Assembly (NCBI GenBank): GCA_003254925.1
Contig: QANZ01015150.1
Span: forward strand, 48,539-112,538
DNA: 64,000 nt
Direction: 5' to 3'
DNA from: Chamaecrista fasciculata
Lineage: Eukaryota > Streptophyta > Magnoliopsida > Fabales > Fabaceae
Shown here: piece by piece, positions 49,250 to 60,239 of the stretch
Layout: the number at the start of each line of letters is the position of its first letter
How positions within the stretch are numbered: the first letter of the stretch is position 1
Program-made: the position numbers and the translations under genes
The notes under the pieces: generated by a model
What the model was told of the DNA's origin: nothing
Seen by the model: the letters and a program-made list of their open reading frames with translations, nothing else
Database searches by the model: none

Positions 49250-49801
49250 GGCTCCGTTTGGTACCCTTTTGGGTATGTAAAGGAAAGGGTTTTACAAGGG
49301 AAAAATTGTGAGGGAAAGGAAAAGTAGTTGAGGGAATGTAAAGTAGGTAAAGATTGAAAGTGTTTGGTATAAAATGGTATGGGAAGGAAAGTAAAATAGA
49401 TATAGAAAAAAATGACAAAAATGCCCTTCCCATAACTACCACCAGACTGCCGGCGCCGCCGCCAACCACCGCCGTACACGGTGGCCGGCGTCTCCGCCAA
49501 CCGCCGTACACGGTGGTCGGCGCCGCCTTCCGCCGCTGCCGTCCGCCGCTGCTGTTCACCATTTTGGGAAGGAGATGTGATGGGAGTGATAGGGGCAAAT
49601 TAGGAATTCTACCATAATTCCCTAGGTAGACTTGGATTACATCAGAAATGTGAAGTAAAGAAAAATGGCCTATGTAATGTAAAACCCTTTACATTGTAAT
49701 CCACTTTACATAGCTCAAATTACCATACCAAACACATGAAAATCTTGAAAACCGTGCCCTTTTACATTGTAAACCCCATTTCCTCCATACCAAACGGAGC
49801 C
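49250..49801. mobile_element. MITE with GC-rich core
   Basis: The inverted ends GGCTCCGTTTGGTA and TACCAAACGGAGCC are exact and flanked by TTT on both sides (49247-49249 and 49802-49804), a 3-bp duplication as in Tourist-like elements. Subterminal GTAAAGG/CCTTTAC-type sequence is also inverted. The core (49440-49560) is GC-rich, with ACCGCCGTACACGGTGG twice. Frames over this core are low-complexity and not convincing genes. Confidence 0.75.
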
Positions 49802-49804
49802 TTT

Positions 49805-52800
49805 ATGTTTTAAAGAAATTTAAGTTTCAAAATCTATATAGCACATGGATGATGTATATACCGTATCATTGAATGTTGAAATCATTAAGTTGCATGATTT
49901 CTCTCTCAAATCATCAAAACATCTTGATCTTGAACATAGTATTAATGATAACTAACTATAGAACTTTGCACGGGGATATGCTAATTCTAAATGTTTTAGA
50001 GTGTATTTATCAGCTTGTACAACAACCATAATCAAAAAGTAATTTTTATGTAGACTTTAAATGATCCATGGTTTAATAGATTACATTAATTATATAGAAT
50101 TAATTAAATTACGAAAAGAAGGTCAAAGTACAAATTTTGAGAACAAAAAATAAAAAATCATATTAAATTCAAAGATCAAATCATCATTAAAGATCAAATC
50201 GTTGATAATTAAAATATCTCAAGAACCAAATCATATATTTCAATTATTCAGAGACTAATTTATTGATTTAATTTAAATTCAGGGATAAAATGTAAAAGGA
50301 GATAAAGGAGAGATTTTATACCAACAAAAAAAAGGATAAATGAGAGATTTTTACTTTAAATTGTGATCCAAACACAACATTTTCATGGTTGGGTCTTTTA
50401 AAATTATGCTCAATTACTTTGTCATTCAAAGCTAACCCAATAAATTTTGGATCTATCTTGTCCCATGTAAGGATGATCATGGGTAGGATACAGGTTATTC
50501 ACCGACCAGGACCCAGACATGAGAGGGTATTAAAATCAATCTTCATTATCAGACCCGTTGAATAGTTTAGACCCAATACCCAGACCCAGAGAATTTTTAA
50601 AATAAATTATTTGTTTATTAATACGTATGTTAGTACGTTATAATATTAGTTGATGCAGTTATAATAAGATTAAAACATTAACATGGCTAGTTAGTACATT
50701 ATAATATTTTTAAGGACTAAAATAAAATAAAAAGTATTATAACATTTGCACTGATCATAAAAAATATCAATTGATGTAGTTATAATAAGATTAAAACATT
50801 ACACTTTGGTACCCTATGGTTTAGCCATATTTTACCTTGGCACGTAGTGGTTTAAAAAGTGACATTCTGGTATGACGTGGTATTCTCTGTTAACGCTTTG
50901 GTACCCTAAACTTCAATTCTGTTACGTTAGAAAACTAACCGAACTTGGCACTTTTGGAGCTATTCCATAATTTTAACCAACTTTGGAGGACAAAAGGCAA
51001 TTTTAATGCAGGAAAAATAGATTGCAATTACTGAAACACCCGAAAATATTTAAATATCTTCAAAACAGTCCTTAAAAAGACAAAATTCTAGAAATATAAT
51101 TAGTTGACAAAATTTATTTGGTTAGTTTTGTTGGGATTAGTAGGTTTTAGATATACAATTCATTTTTGAAAATTATATCTCTGCCCATTATTATTTCTTA
51201 CTTAAAAGTGTTATATTTATAAGTTTTAATTATCAATTTAGAACCTAAATCAAAATTGCGAATAATTACAAAGGACGATTGTGATAACATTATTGATTTA
51301 AATAGCTTTAAAAATCAAATTTAGAGCTAATATATTAATTACTAAGAATTGTGCTATAAAAGTCAATATTTTATTCAAGAACAACACTGTCCATTATATC
51401 AATTAACTTCACACATTAATTCTTTATTAAAAACAAATTAAAAATTACTATTGAACATTTGATGTAGTTCAACGCATTATTCAAGCATAACTATTTGATA
51501 ATATAGTCAAGCATCCTAATTTAGAAAGATTATTTAATTTAATATTCTTATATTGTGATTGAAATGTAAAGTTGACATTTGTTTACTACAAAGTTAATGA
51601 TATTAATTGTCCATAAATATGAAACTCTTTTGTATATTGTTAAATACAACTTTAAAATTCTATATTATAATTAAAATTCTAAAAGTAATTTTAAAATATA
51701 TGTAGATTATAGAATAAATCAAGAGTGACTTAAAAAATATATAAAAAAACAAAAAAATTTATTATATGATAATTAGAGATATGATTATACGATAAATCAT
51801 AATTAATGAGTATCAATTTTGGCTTATATCAATTTCCAACATTTATGCATAGTCATTTTATTTTTTTTTTTGTTCCGTTTCAGAATTTAAACTCCAAATT
51901 ATAATTAATGAGTATCAATTTGGATTCAAATCAATTTCTCAAATGCCAACTTTTCCTTTTTTTACATCAATTTCTTTTTTACTCAGTCCTAATTTAGTCT
52001 TCTATTTTTTTTTTTTGTATTTTTTGTTATTTAATTTTATAAAGATATGAGACTAAATTGAAAGTTGAGCAAAAAATGAGACTAAAAGATCACTTTGACC
52101 TATATCAATTTTCACATTGGCCACCATTTGCTTAATTGGCATTTAGAATTATAAGATAGTTTTTGACTTTTTTTTCTAATCTTTAGACTATTGGTAAAAA
52201 ATTAATTAAGATGCTCTGTAACTTTATTTTTCATCAAAACAAACTTTGCTTTTTAATATAGAGAAATTATTTACTATCTCGTCATTCTTGAAATCAATAG
52301 AAAATTTAATTATTTTTTACATAAGTTTTGTAGATCAACAATAAAAAAACACACTCTATAAAAAAGAACAATAAAAATACACATGAATTTTATTTGATAA
52401 TATTTGATAAACTTGAAAAAAAAATTATCAAATTGTCAATGACAGAAAAATTAGTGTGATGAAGTTAAAATTGTAATTTCAACATGTAAAAAATCCTAAA
52501 TCTATGTATTGAGTTTGTAATTAATGTATAGATATGAGATAAAATCATTATTTTATATCTGTTGAAAATGATTTTTTTTACTAAAACGATGTTTATAAAT
52601 ATGATTCTAAATAATTTAATTTTTCTACGGTATTATGGCTTAATTAGAGAAGGGTCTTCTTTGGTTTGACAATAATAAATGTTTGATTTAGTGCATTTAA
52701 TCGAATAAATGAAATTTCCTAAAAGGCTTGTATATCAAAATTTATATTTATAATGATTGTATCATTCATCTTATGCTATAAAGATGAATGATACAATGAA

Positions 52801-52946
52801 ATTATCCTAGAATAATGTGAATTATCTTTTATGCATGTGAATGAGATGCAGCGAAATTATTTCATGATTGTGCCACGACATGAATTTTTTTAAGTTGTTA
52901 ATGTGAATCAATGCATAATCAAACTTGATGACTCTTTAAATAGAAA
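49805..52946. other. Intergenic, no gene recognised
   Basis: AT-rich. Transposon-end-like phrases occur at 50796-50960 (TTTGGTACCCTATGGTTTAG and similar) and 51985-52100 (GAGACTAAATTGAAAG). Bases 50465-50595 hold repeated GACCCAGAC/AGACCC units typical of degenerate plant repeats. No reading frame of note. Confidence 0.5.
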
Positions 52947-52959
52947 TTGCTAATTTAAT

Positions 52960-54203
52960 TTTTTTTTGTTAAAAGGGAACAATTTCATTAATTAAGGTTA
53001 AGAGTATACATACCTCCGGGAACTATAGAGACTCTATGCAGCATCTCCCAAACATGACAAAAAGGAGAGTTATTAATACACAAAGCCCATTTCACCCTAA
53101 ATGAACCTAATAGTCCCAAAATATCCTCCCTCACTGTCCTCTCGTCTGCAGATCCCGACCCACTACACAGAAATCTGAAAGTATAAACTGAAGGAATTCC
53201 AATACTCACATCACTAATTGGCCAACAGGACAATAGGAGAGAATCTATGATGAAAATGAGAAGAGAGAGATAACTGTCTTCTGGTATTTGTGCCATCCAA
53301 AAATGATCCCTGTTGGGTGAAAAGTGATAACCTGTTCCGGCTTTAAGATAATTGGATCCCTCTATCTACTGTTTTTGTAAACTCCCTGTTGGTCACAAGT
53401 AAAAGCCGCATCTGATTTACCCATACTCATCATAATTTTCTGAACCACTTCCATTGGACTTGATTTTAAGCCTCTCCATAGTAAATTTTTTCTGGCTTGC
53501 CAAATCATGTCTAAAGTTGTGAAGATCCATCTCAACAAGAGACAACCTTCTTCACCCATCCTTAAACAAGTGGTGCATTGTTTTTTCAGCCATTCTATGA
53601 TGTCACCTTCCCTAATGCAGTCCATTCTTAAAGAAAGCGGTAAGCCAAACCATATGGATTTTGAGAACTCACAACCTCTGAAAATGTGATCCAACGACTC
53701 TTCTGGATGACCACAAAAGGGGCACTCAAAAGTACCTGGCACATGGTGTTTATTCAAGATCTCGCCGCAAGGTATAGCTGCATGCATGCATCTCCAACTG
53801 AACATAAGAATAGGCATAGGCATTTTTAGTTTCCAGAAATCCTTCCACGAAATATCAACGGAATTCCTGTCAGATCTATAAACACTTGCAGCTAGAAGCT
53901 TGTAGCCATCAGCAACTGAATATATACCATTCCTTGCTTTAGACCACACTAAACGATCATTCTTAGCGACCGCAGGGACGAAGGACGATAGAATGGTATT
54001 AGCATTAGATCTATCATACTTTTCCAAAACCTTGGAATTGTCCCAACCATTCCCCATGTCATTAAGCAAGTCAGCCACTTTAAAAAGACCTTTGTCCCCA
54101 TTCCAAGGACACACCCAGAATCTACTTATCAAATCAATACTATGCCCATTTCCAACTTGCCATTTTAAATGATCTTTAATCAAGTCATACTTATGAAATG
54201 TCC
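52960..54203 (-). mobile_element. 5'-truncated LINE with 13-bp target duplication
   Basis: TTGCTAATTTAAT occurs exactly at 52947-52959 and 54204-54216 and brackets the insert. The insert ends (minus strand) in AATTGTTCCCTTTTAAC plus an A run, a usual plant LINE 3' end. The 5' end is cut off within ORF2, as is common for target-primed reverse transcription. Confidence 0.9.
53362..54203 (-). pseudogene. LINE ORF2 fragment, zf-RVT region
   Basis: An open frame encodes the region after the reverse transcriptase of a plant L1-type LINE: WQVGNGHSIDLISRFW, then NGIYSVADGYKLL, KLKMPMPILMFSWRCMHAAI and a Cys/His pattern (CPFCGHPEESLDHIFRGC) typical of zf-RVT. Reverse transcriptase is missing and no RNase H could be recognised in 52988-53361, so this is a dead fragment. 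The frame begins in flanking DNA 19 bases before the insert, so the start codon is not the element's. Confidence 0.8.
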
Positions 54204-54216
54204 TTGCTAATTTAAT

Positions 54217-55356
54217 GACCATAAAATTAGCTTATTATAGAGTACAGTTTATATTACAGTTTATATTACAGACTTGAGTGAATTAATATAATGCCACAAT
54301 CATAGATGTAAAAAAATAGCAATTAGAGCTGAATTCTAAATGGTGATTGATACGTAAATTAAGAGGTATTAATTATATATTTACCATTTTAATATTATTA
54401 GCATGATTACATATCGCTTATTTAATTAGAAACCATCCTAAATTGTTTAGGAAACTTGCAGAACAGTCTCAAATAACAGAGTTTAGTTGCAAAATAGTCC
54501 TAAACCGTTTAGAAAAGTTGAAGAACAATCCTCAAAACATGTGGGAGATTACATAACAATCCACAAAACATGTAAAAAATTACAAAACAGTCGCCAAAAC
54601 ATGGATAAATGAAAAACAGAAAGAGGATGTCTCACGACCATCCTCCAAATGGAATTACTTTCATGGATTTATTGGGAATTCTTATGATAGCTATTATATT
54701 TTGAAAATCAGACGGATGAGAGATATCATCATCTCAATGGTGACCGTTAGTGTGTGTGGGGTGAGATAATGAGTGAAGCCAATATAAGGCAATTGTAATT
54801 AAGCATAAAAAATGTTTTATGGGTCAAAAGTCAACCATGGTGAGTAGTAAAAGAATTATGTTAATGCTATTCAATGTTCTGGTATGGATATAGAAAAAAT
54901 TAAACTTAAATGCTTTGTGTTATTTAGTATTTGAGGAATTAAAAAAAATTAGGGGAGCTACTTAATGCTGATTATATAAATTAAATAGATTATATTCCAA
55001 AAAATTAAATATTGATTAATAAAATTATTGCAATTATATATATCATCATTATCGGTGTTACATATAAAATGTATAACGTAATATTGATTATATTGGTTAA
55101 ATACAATAAAAATAATTGAATGTTATTCTTATGGAAAAACGGTAATTAAATGGCAATTGATTTAAAAAAGTAAGTTTGATTGAATAGAAAATATTTTAGA
55201 TAATGTTCATAAGGTTTTAATTGGAATAGATAATCAAGGAAAAAAGGTTGAATCCTGCGAAAAATATATTGAACGATATTAAACGTTAACTATAGCACGG
55301 GTAGGACGTTTAGGACTAAACAGTAAAAAGATTGTAGAATATACCGTAAAGAAAAG
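54217..55356. other. Intergenic, no gene recognised
   Basis: AT-rich. Bases 54440-54600 carry repeated phrases such as CAAAACATG and AACAGTC/AACAATCC. CTATAGCACGGGT at about 55293-55305 looks like half of a Helitron-type end hairpin, without a partner. Confidence 0.45.
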
Positions 55357-56461
55357 TTATTTCGTTATAATTATAAATAAACATACAATATGCTTAGAAA
55401 TGGTATCATAAATAAACATTTTGATCCACCTGTTCTGACAACTGGGTATTAAAACTTCACATTTCACACATGAATACCCAAATCCGTCAGGTGTGACCCA
55501 TTTGGCACATTTCCTGCATGACTCATACCACCATCCCCTCTCTGTGTCAACTTTCAATACAGAAGCAATTAAACAATAGGTACTTTTATCAATAGCCCTA
55601 TATAGTTCATCTATTGGAACAACTGGCGAGCCTACAAAAGGTTCTTCAATAGCTATAGGCGTCGTCAGTGGAGAAGACAACAGAGCATTAGTGGGTGCGT
55701 GATTGTCATCGTGACTTAAAGATGCTGAAAAGTTATGTGTCGCCGATATATCAGCATTGATCGGGACTCGGGTTGCATACATCGAATTAGTTATCTGAGT
55801 AGTATTATTGAATTCTTTAACTCGACACCACTGGATAATTATAATAACGACTCCTTCTTTGTATGAAGACATAAAGCCACCCTATTCCTCCTGTATATCG
55901 TTAAATGTGTGAAGAATATTCAAATTTGATTATATGAATATTATTAAGATAATGTACCATTTAATCAATTAATATTGTATGTTCTTACTCAGCATCTTCA
56001 ATGTCCATTGCCAGATGAACCAGACAATCCAGTTTCAGATACCTCTGAAACACCGCACAGCTTCCAAATTACATCTATATAACACAATGGACAACATTTA
56101 ATTATATTAGATTCTAATTTTGGTAAACAAAATAACACTTTGTATCACATGATTATATGACCCGATGTATATAACCTATTAAAGCTCTGTTGTCAGGAGT
56201 TGTGGAAATAATCACACTCAATGGAGTTATTCTTATACCATACATATCAATAGTATGATCATCTTCGCATTTCGCAACTCTCGGACTGAATTGAAACACA
56301 GCTTTGTAATCATGCGGTGTAGAACGAAAGGAACCACCGTTTTGCCCGACTGAGAATTGCGAAATGATGTACACGTTTCCCTTTGACAATGAATTCTTAA
56401 ACTTCTTCATGAAGAGTGATTTAATCATGGCCCAATAGTCGCGCCCTACAACAAAACACAT
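55357..56461 (-). pseudogene. Replication protein A1-like gene, broken
   Basis: Three pieces on the minus strand follow the order of an RPA large-subunit-like protein. Bases 56461-56153 encode an OB-fold of the DUF223 type (NSLSKGNVYIISQFSV, then YKAVFQFSPRV). About 56085-55990 encodes the start of the next OB domain (DVIWKLCGVSEV). Bases 55872-55357 encode its end (CRVKEFNNTTQITNSMYATR) and the C-terminal zinc-ribbon domain with CX2C pairs (SCRKCAKWV, YSCVKCEV). No start is seen in the first piece and the last is cut short. Such RPA1-like genes are common in plant genomes and are often carried by Helitrons, where they bind single-stranded DNA. No Helitron helicase is nearby. Confidence 0.65.
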
Positions 56462-56879
56462 TTCAGTGTGTTGAGTGTGAAGATCCAGTACAACAATTTA
56501 TAATATACAATAAATACAATAAATTATAGTACAGTATATAAATCATCACTATGGTCATCAGGAGGGAGTTTCCTCTTTAATTATTGGTTTTTAAAGATTC
56601 AATTTCCTCTAGCGAGACTGAATTCTTTGAGTAGTCGATAGGCAATTTCTTTGATTTTGTATATATCTAAGAGAAAAAAAAAACTCGTAATGATGTTAAG
56701 TTTCAAATTATAACTTATATATCAACTCATATTTCTGAAATTCTCTCATGCGAAGGATAATTTCTTACGTCTTTATATTCGAAAAAGTCGTTGAATTTTT
56801 TATATATATGTATCCATTAAAACTTTAAACCTGTTTTTTGGTTAAAAAGATACATATTTTATTTGACATTTGATTTTGT
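56462..56879. other. Intergenic, no gene recognised
   Basis: AT-rich DNA between the RPA1-like remnant and the promoter relic. Nothing structured was seen. Confidence 0.5.
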
Positions 56880-57090
56880 AGCAAAAGAAAGTAGAGTCAG
56901 GCATAAACTTTTCAATCAATATGATACTTTTCAAATGTTGAATGTATTATGTTATAAGCAAACTATTGAAGTCAGCATTTCTTCCACCTTCAATATGATT
57001 CAGAGATAAACCAGTTGGAAGGCTGTTCTTAACTTATTTTTCAATGATAGAATTGAATATATTTTCTAACAATAAACACATGCATGTAAG
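56880..57090 (+). promoter_or_regulatory. Orphan copy of the PKS promoter
   Basis: CTTTTCAAATGTTGAATGTA, then AAACTATTGAAGTCAG and GTTCTTAACTTATTTTTC followed by AATGATAGAA, closely match the region upstream of copy 5 (58437-58560) and share the last block with copy 4 (44483-44508). No PKS exon follows within the next 1.7 kb; the next one belongs to copy 5, which has its own promoter. It is a fossil promoter or the remnant of a lost gene copy. Confidence 0.6.
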
Positions 57091-58400
57091 ATTTCTCTTC
57101 ACCGTCCAAAGAAACTATATTATATGTCGGGATCAGTTTCAAAGGATGACCTCAATTTTTGTCTTTTGTTCGTAAATTAAAGCATGCATTAATAATAAAG
57201 AGTTTACTACTTACTAGGTCTGGATATAGAATACTAGAAAGCCTATAACACAGCAGTGACAACACTGAACCAAAAAGAAACAATGTAAAAACAAGGCAAA
57301 AAGTACCCTTAATTCAGTTAATTGGTATCCAAAATATGAGGATAGTTTTAATTACATCCAAGAAATTTTAGGAGTCAATTGTACTTATAGTATTTTATAT
57401 TTGAATTAATTGTACTCCAAATATAATTGATAAAAAAAAATGAAAGTAAATTTATATTTTATATATTTTTTAATATACAATTAATAAAAATAATAATACA
57501 TATGTATTTTCTATAATAAGAATATTTTAGAAAAGAAAATATAAATATATGTAATAAAAAAAATGACTATACCTCGAGGTAGGCCGAGTCTAGAAGTGAC
57601 CCAAGATCTAGCTAGCCCGAAGTGCCCAGGACGGACTGAATTTTGTTCACCTCTACTCAAATACATAAAAATAAGTGAGTTGGCAAATTAAGAGAGGGAG
57701 AAAAATTTTCATTCTTAGTCACAAATTGAAGATAAATTGGTAGTTGATTTTTATCTCTAATTTATGACTGAGAAGAACGATGAAAATTCTAATAAAATCA
57801 CATTTTGGAGATCAAAACGGAACAACTATGAAAGTTTGATGACAAAAATGAAACCAAAAAAATTTTTATGACCACAATGAAACTTACCCCATAGTTTGAG
57901 AACCAAAAATAAGTTTTTGACCTTGAAGGGGAAACTGACGACTAAAATGCAAGAGAAATCGGCTAAGATGCAATAGAAAACTGAAAACTAAGATACATTA
58001 GAAACCGATGACTAAGTTATGCCATGTTAGTATTTTCCATTAGAATCGACGAAACAAAACCACAAGTACACTACACATATTTCAGGTACCCTAAATGAAA
58101 TTGTTTAAACCATACAACACTAATGTGAGATTATGGCAAACCACAAGTAACAATAATTAACAATAATTAACTATCGGAATTTGTTTTCATATCTCACTTT
58201 TACTTGTTGAACACATGCAGTTACATTAACTTTTCAGTTCCAAAATAATCAGATAAAAACATCATACTAGTCCATAATATTTAAGGTGAATTTCATTTTG
58301 ATCCTTAATACTTTTTTCATGAAAAAAGGAAATTTAGCACTAGTTAAAAGAGATCTTGGAAAAGAAATTCGAATCATACACTTGAAATCCATTATTTTGC
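57091..58400. other. Intergenic, upstream of PKS copy 5
   Basis: AT-rich. A short GC-rich patch (57572-57645, with GACCCAAGATCTAGCTAGCC) resembles degenerate plant repeat DNA. No gene was found. Confidence 0.45.
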
Positions 58401-58436
58401 ATAAAAAGTTTATTCAATCATTATTAGGAAGATATA

Positions 58437-58706
58437 TGCTTTTCAAAATGTTCAATGTATTATATTATAAACAGACTATTGAAATAAGTATTTTCTTGCG
58501 GCACATCATTGATTTATATTATGTTAAATGTAAAGCTAATCTTAACCTATTTTTCAATGATATACAAGCGAATGGAAGTCTTCTCTATTATATTCTATTC
58601 ATGTAAAGCTAATCTTAACCTACGTATTATATTCCAATTACCATGGATGGCAATGTTATTTAATTAAACATCTCCAAAAAGTTATGCCCAAGTTCCTCTA
58701 TAAATA
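58437..58706 (+). promoter_or_regulatory. Promoter of PKS copy 5
   Basis: GCTAATCTTAACCTATTTTT followed by CAATGATA (58535-58562). A 22-bp piece of this block is repeated at 58601-58622. Then TTTAATTAAACATCTCC (58659-58675), GCCCAAGTTCCTC and the TATA box TATAAATA (58699-58706). No ACGT-type bZIP site was seen close to the TATA box, unlike in copies 1, 2 and 4. Confidence 0.7.
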
Positions 58707-58826
58707 GAAAGGGCTCCATCATTGTTCGATATAAGCAAGTAGTAGCATAATTGTTTTCATTTCCCTAAAAGCCAAGTGCTCTCTGTTCTGTTTAATATTT
58801 AGGAGACCCCATTTCTCATATTACAA

Positions 58827-60121
58827 ATGGCAGAAGGAAGAAAGGGATTCGCTACAGTTCTTGCCATTGGCAGAGCTAATCCCGCCAACTTCATAATGCA
58901 GGATGACTACCCTGACTTCTACTTCCGTAGCACCAACAGCGAACACTTGGTTCCTTTGAAACAGAAGTTCAAGCGCATGTGTATGTATTTATATAATATC
59001 ACTCTGTTTTTCTTTCTTTCTTTCCCACCAGACTTTTCAAATGCCTTTTGTTATGTCAATATATTTCTGAGCATTGAACTAAATGTGGCTATAATATATG
59101 TACAGGTGATAATTCCATGATCAAGAAACGCCACTATTTGATTGACAACGAGATTCTGAAAAAGCACCCAAACTTATGCACCTTGGGAGCTAATTCATTG
59201 GACACACGTAGAGAGATTGTGACTGAGGCTGTTCCCAAGCTTGGGAAAGAAGCTGCCTTGAAAGCACTCAAAGAATGGGGACAACCTCTTTCAAAACTGA
59301 CTCATCTCATATTTTGCACTTCTTCATGCATTAATAGCATTCCTGGTCCTGATTTTCATCTTGCTAAGATGATTGGGCTTCCATCCCATGTCAACAGACT
59401 CAATATCTATGACCATGGATGCCACGCTGGAGGCTCTGTCCTACGTGTCGCCAAGGCATTGGCAGAGAGCATCCCTGGCTCACGTGTGCTGGCAGTGTGT
59501 GCAGAGACCATGGCCACGTCATTTCAGGCACCAAATCCAGATCACATGGACATAGTTGTGGGACATTGCCTATTTGGAGATGGTGCTGCTGCTATGGTCA
59601 TAGGTTGTGATCCAATTCCATCAGTAGAGCGTCCTCTGTTTGAGGTAGTGTTGGCTCAACAGACAACAGTGGGTGGATCTGAAACAGCAATTCATGGACA
59701 TGCAACAGAGAAGGGACAGATTTACTATTTAGGGAAAGAGATTCCATTTTGTGTATCAAGCAGTGTGAAGAAGTGTATGGTGGATGCATTCGACTCACTT
59801 GGGATGGAGATGACTGACAATGATTGGAATTCATTGTTCTATGTGGTGCATCCAGGTGGGAAAGCAGTGCTGAATGGGCTAGAAGAGGAGTTGAAGCTAA
59901 AAGAAGAGAAGTTAGTAGCAAGCAGGAACATATTGAGGGATTATGGGAACATGTGGAGTCCATGTGTGTTCTTTGTGTTGGATGAGATGAGGAAGAAGTC
60001 ATCAAATGAAGGAAAAAGTACAACAGGAGAAGGATGTGATTGGGGTGCACTATTGACCTTTGGCCCTGGACTCACTGTGGAAACCGTGATTCTGCATTCG
60101 GTGTCACTCAAAGACTACTAA
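58827..60121 (+). CDS. Type III polyketide synthase, copy 5
   Basis: Exons 58827-58980 and 59106-60121 are joined across a 125-bp GT-AG intron splitting the Cys52 codon, giving 389 residues. Intron and first exon are closest to copy 2. It differs from copy 2 at Asn66, Asp281, Asn290 and Ile380. Asp281 and Asn290 flank the 4-residue insertion that precedes the catalytic His300 loop, so this copy is the best candidate for altered activity. The triad and the unusual Trp335, Met187 and Ser190 are unchanged. The ATG in ACAAATGGC is the first after the TATA box. AATAAA at 60234-60239 is a plausible polyadenylation signal. Confidence 0.95.
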
Positions 60122-60233
60122 ATATATATTAAATGGCCACCAGTTCTTCTTCGGTGTGTAAGGCGGGCCTTGCAATGCTAGTGGTTTTTTTACTTAAGTT
60201 ATAACTTGCACTATATATGCTCTATTATATCAA

Positions 60234-60239
60234 ATAAAG
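60234..60239 (+). terminator. Possible polyadenylation signal, PKS copy 5
   Basis: AATAAA about 113 bases after the stop codon, in a T-rich region, as expected for a plant 3' end. Confidence 0.5.

Noticed and set aside
55293..55320. Second Helitron 3' end next to the RPA1-like remnant
   Set aside because: Only half of the hairpin is present and no CTRR-T end follows at the right distance.
23089..60121. Naming the genes chalcone synthase (CHS)
   Set aside because: Catalytic triad matches the superfamily, but the pocket residues at 132, 194, 197, 265 and 338 and the Met137 loop differ from chalcone synthase, so only the superfamily name is safe.
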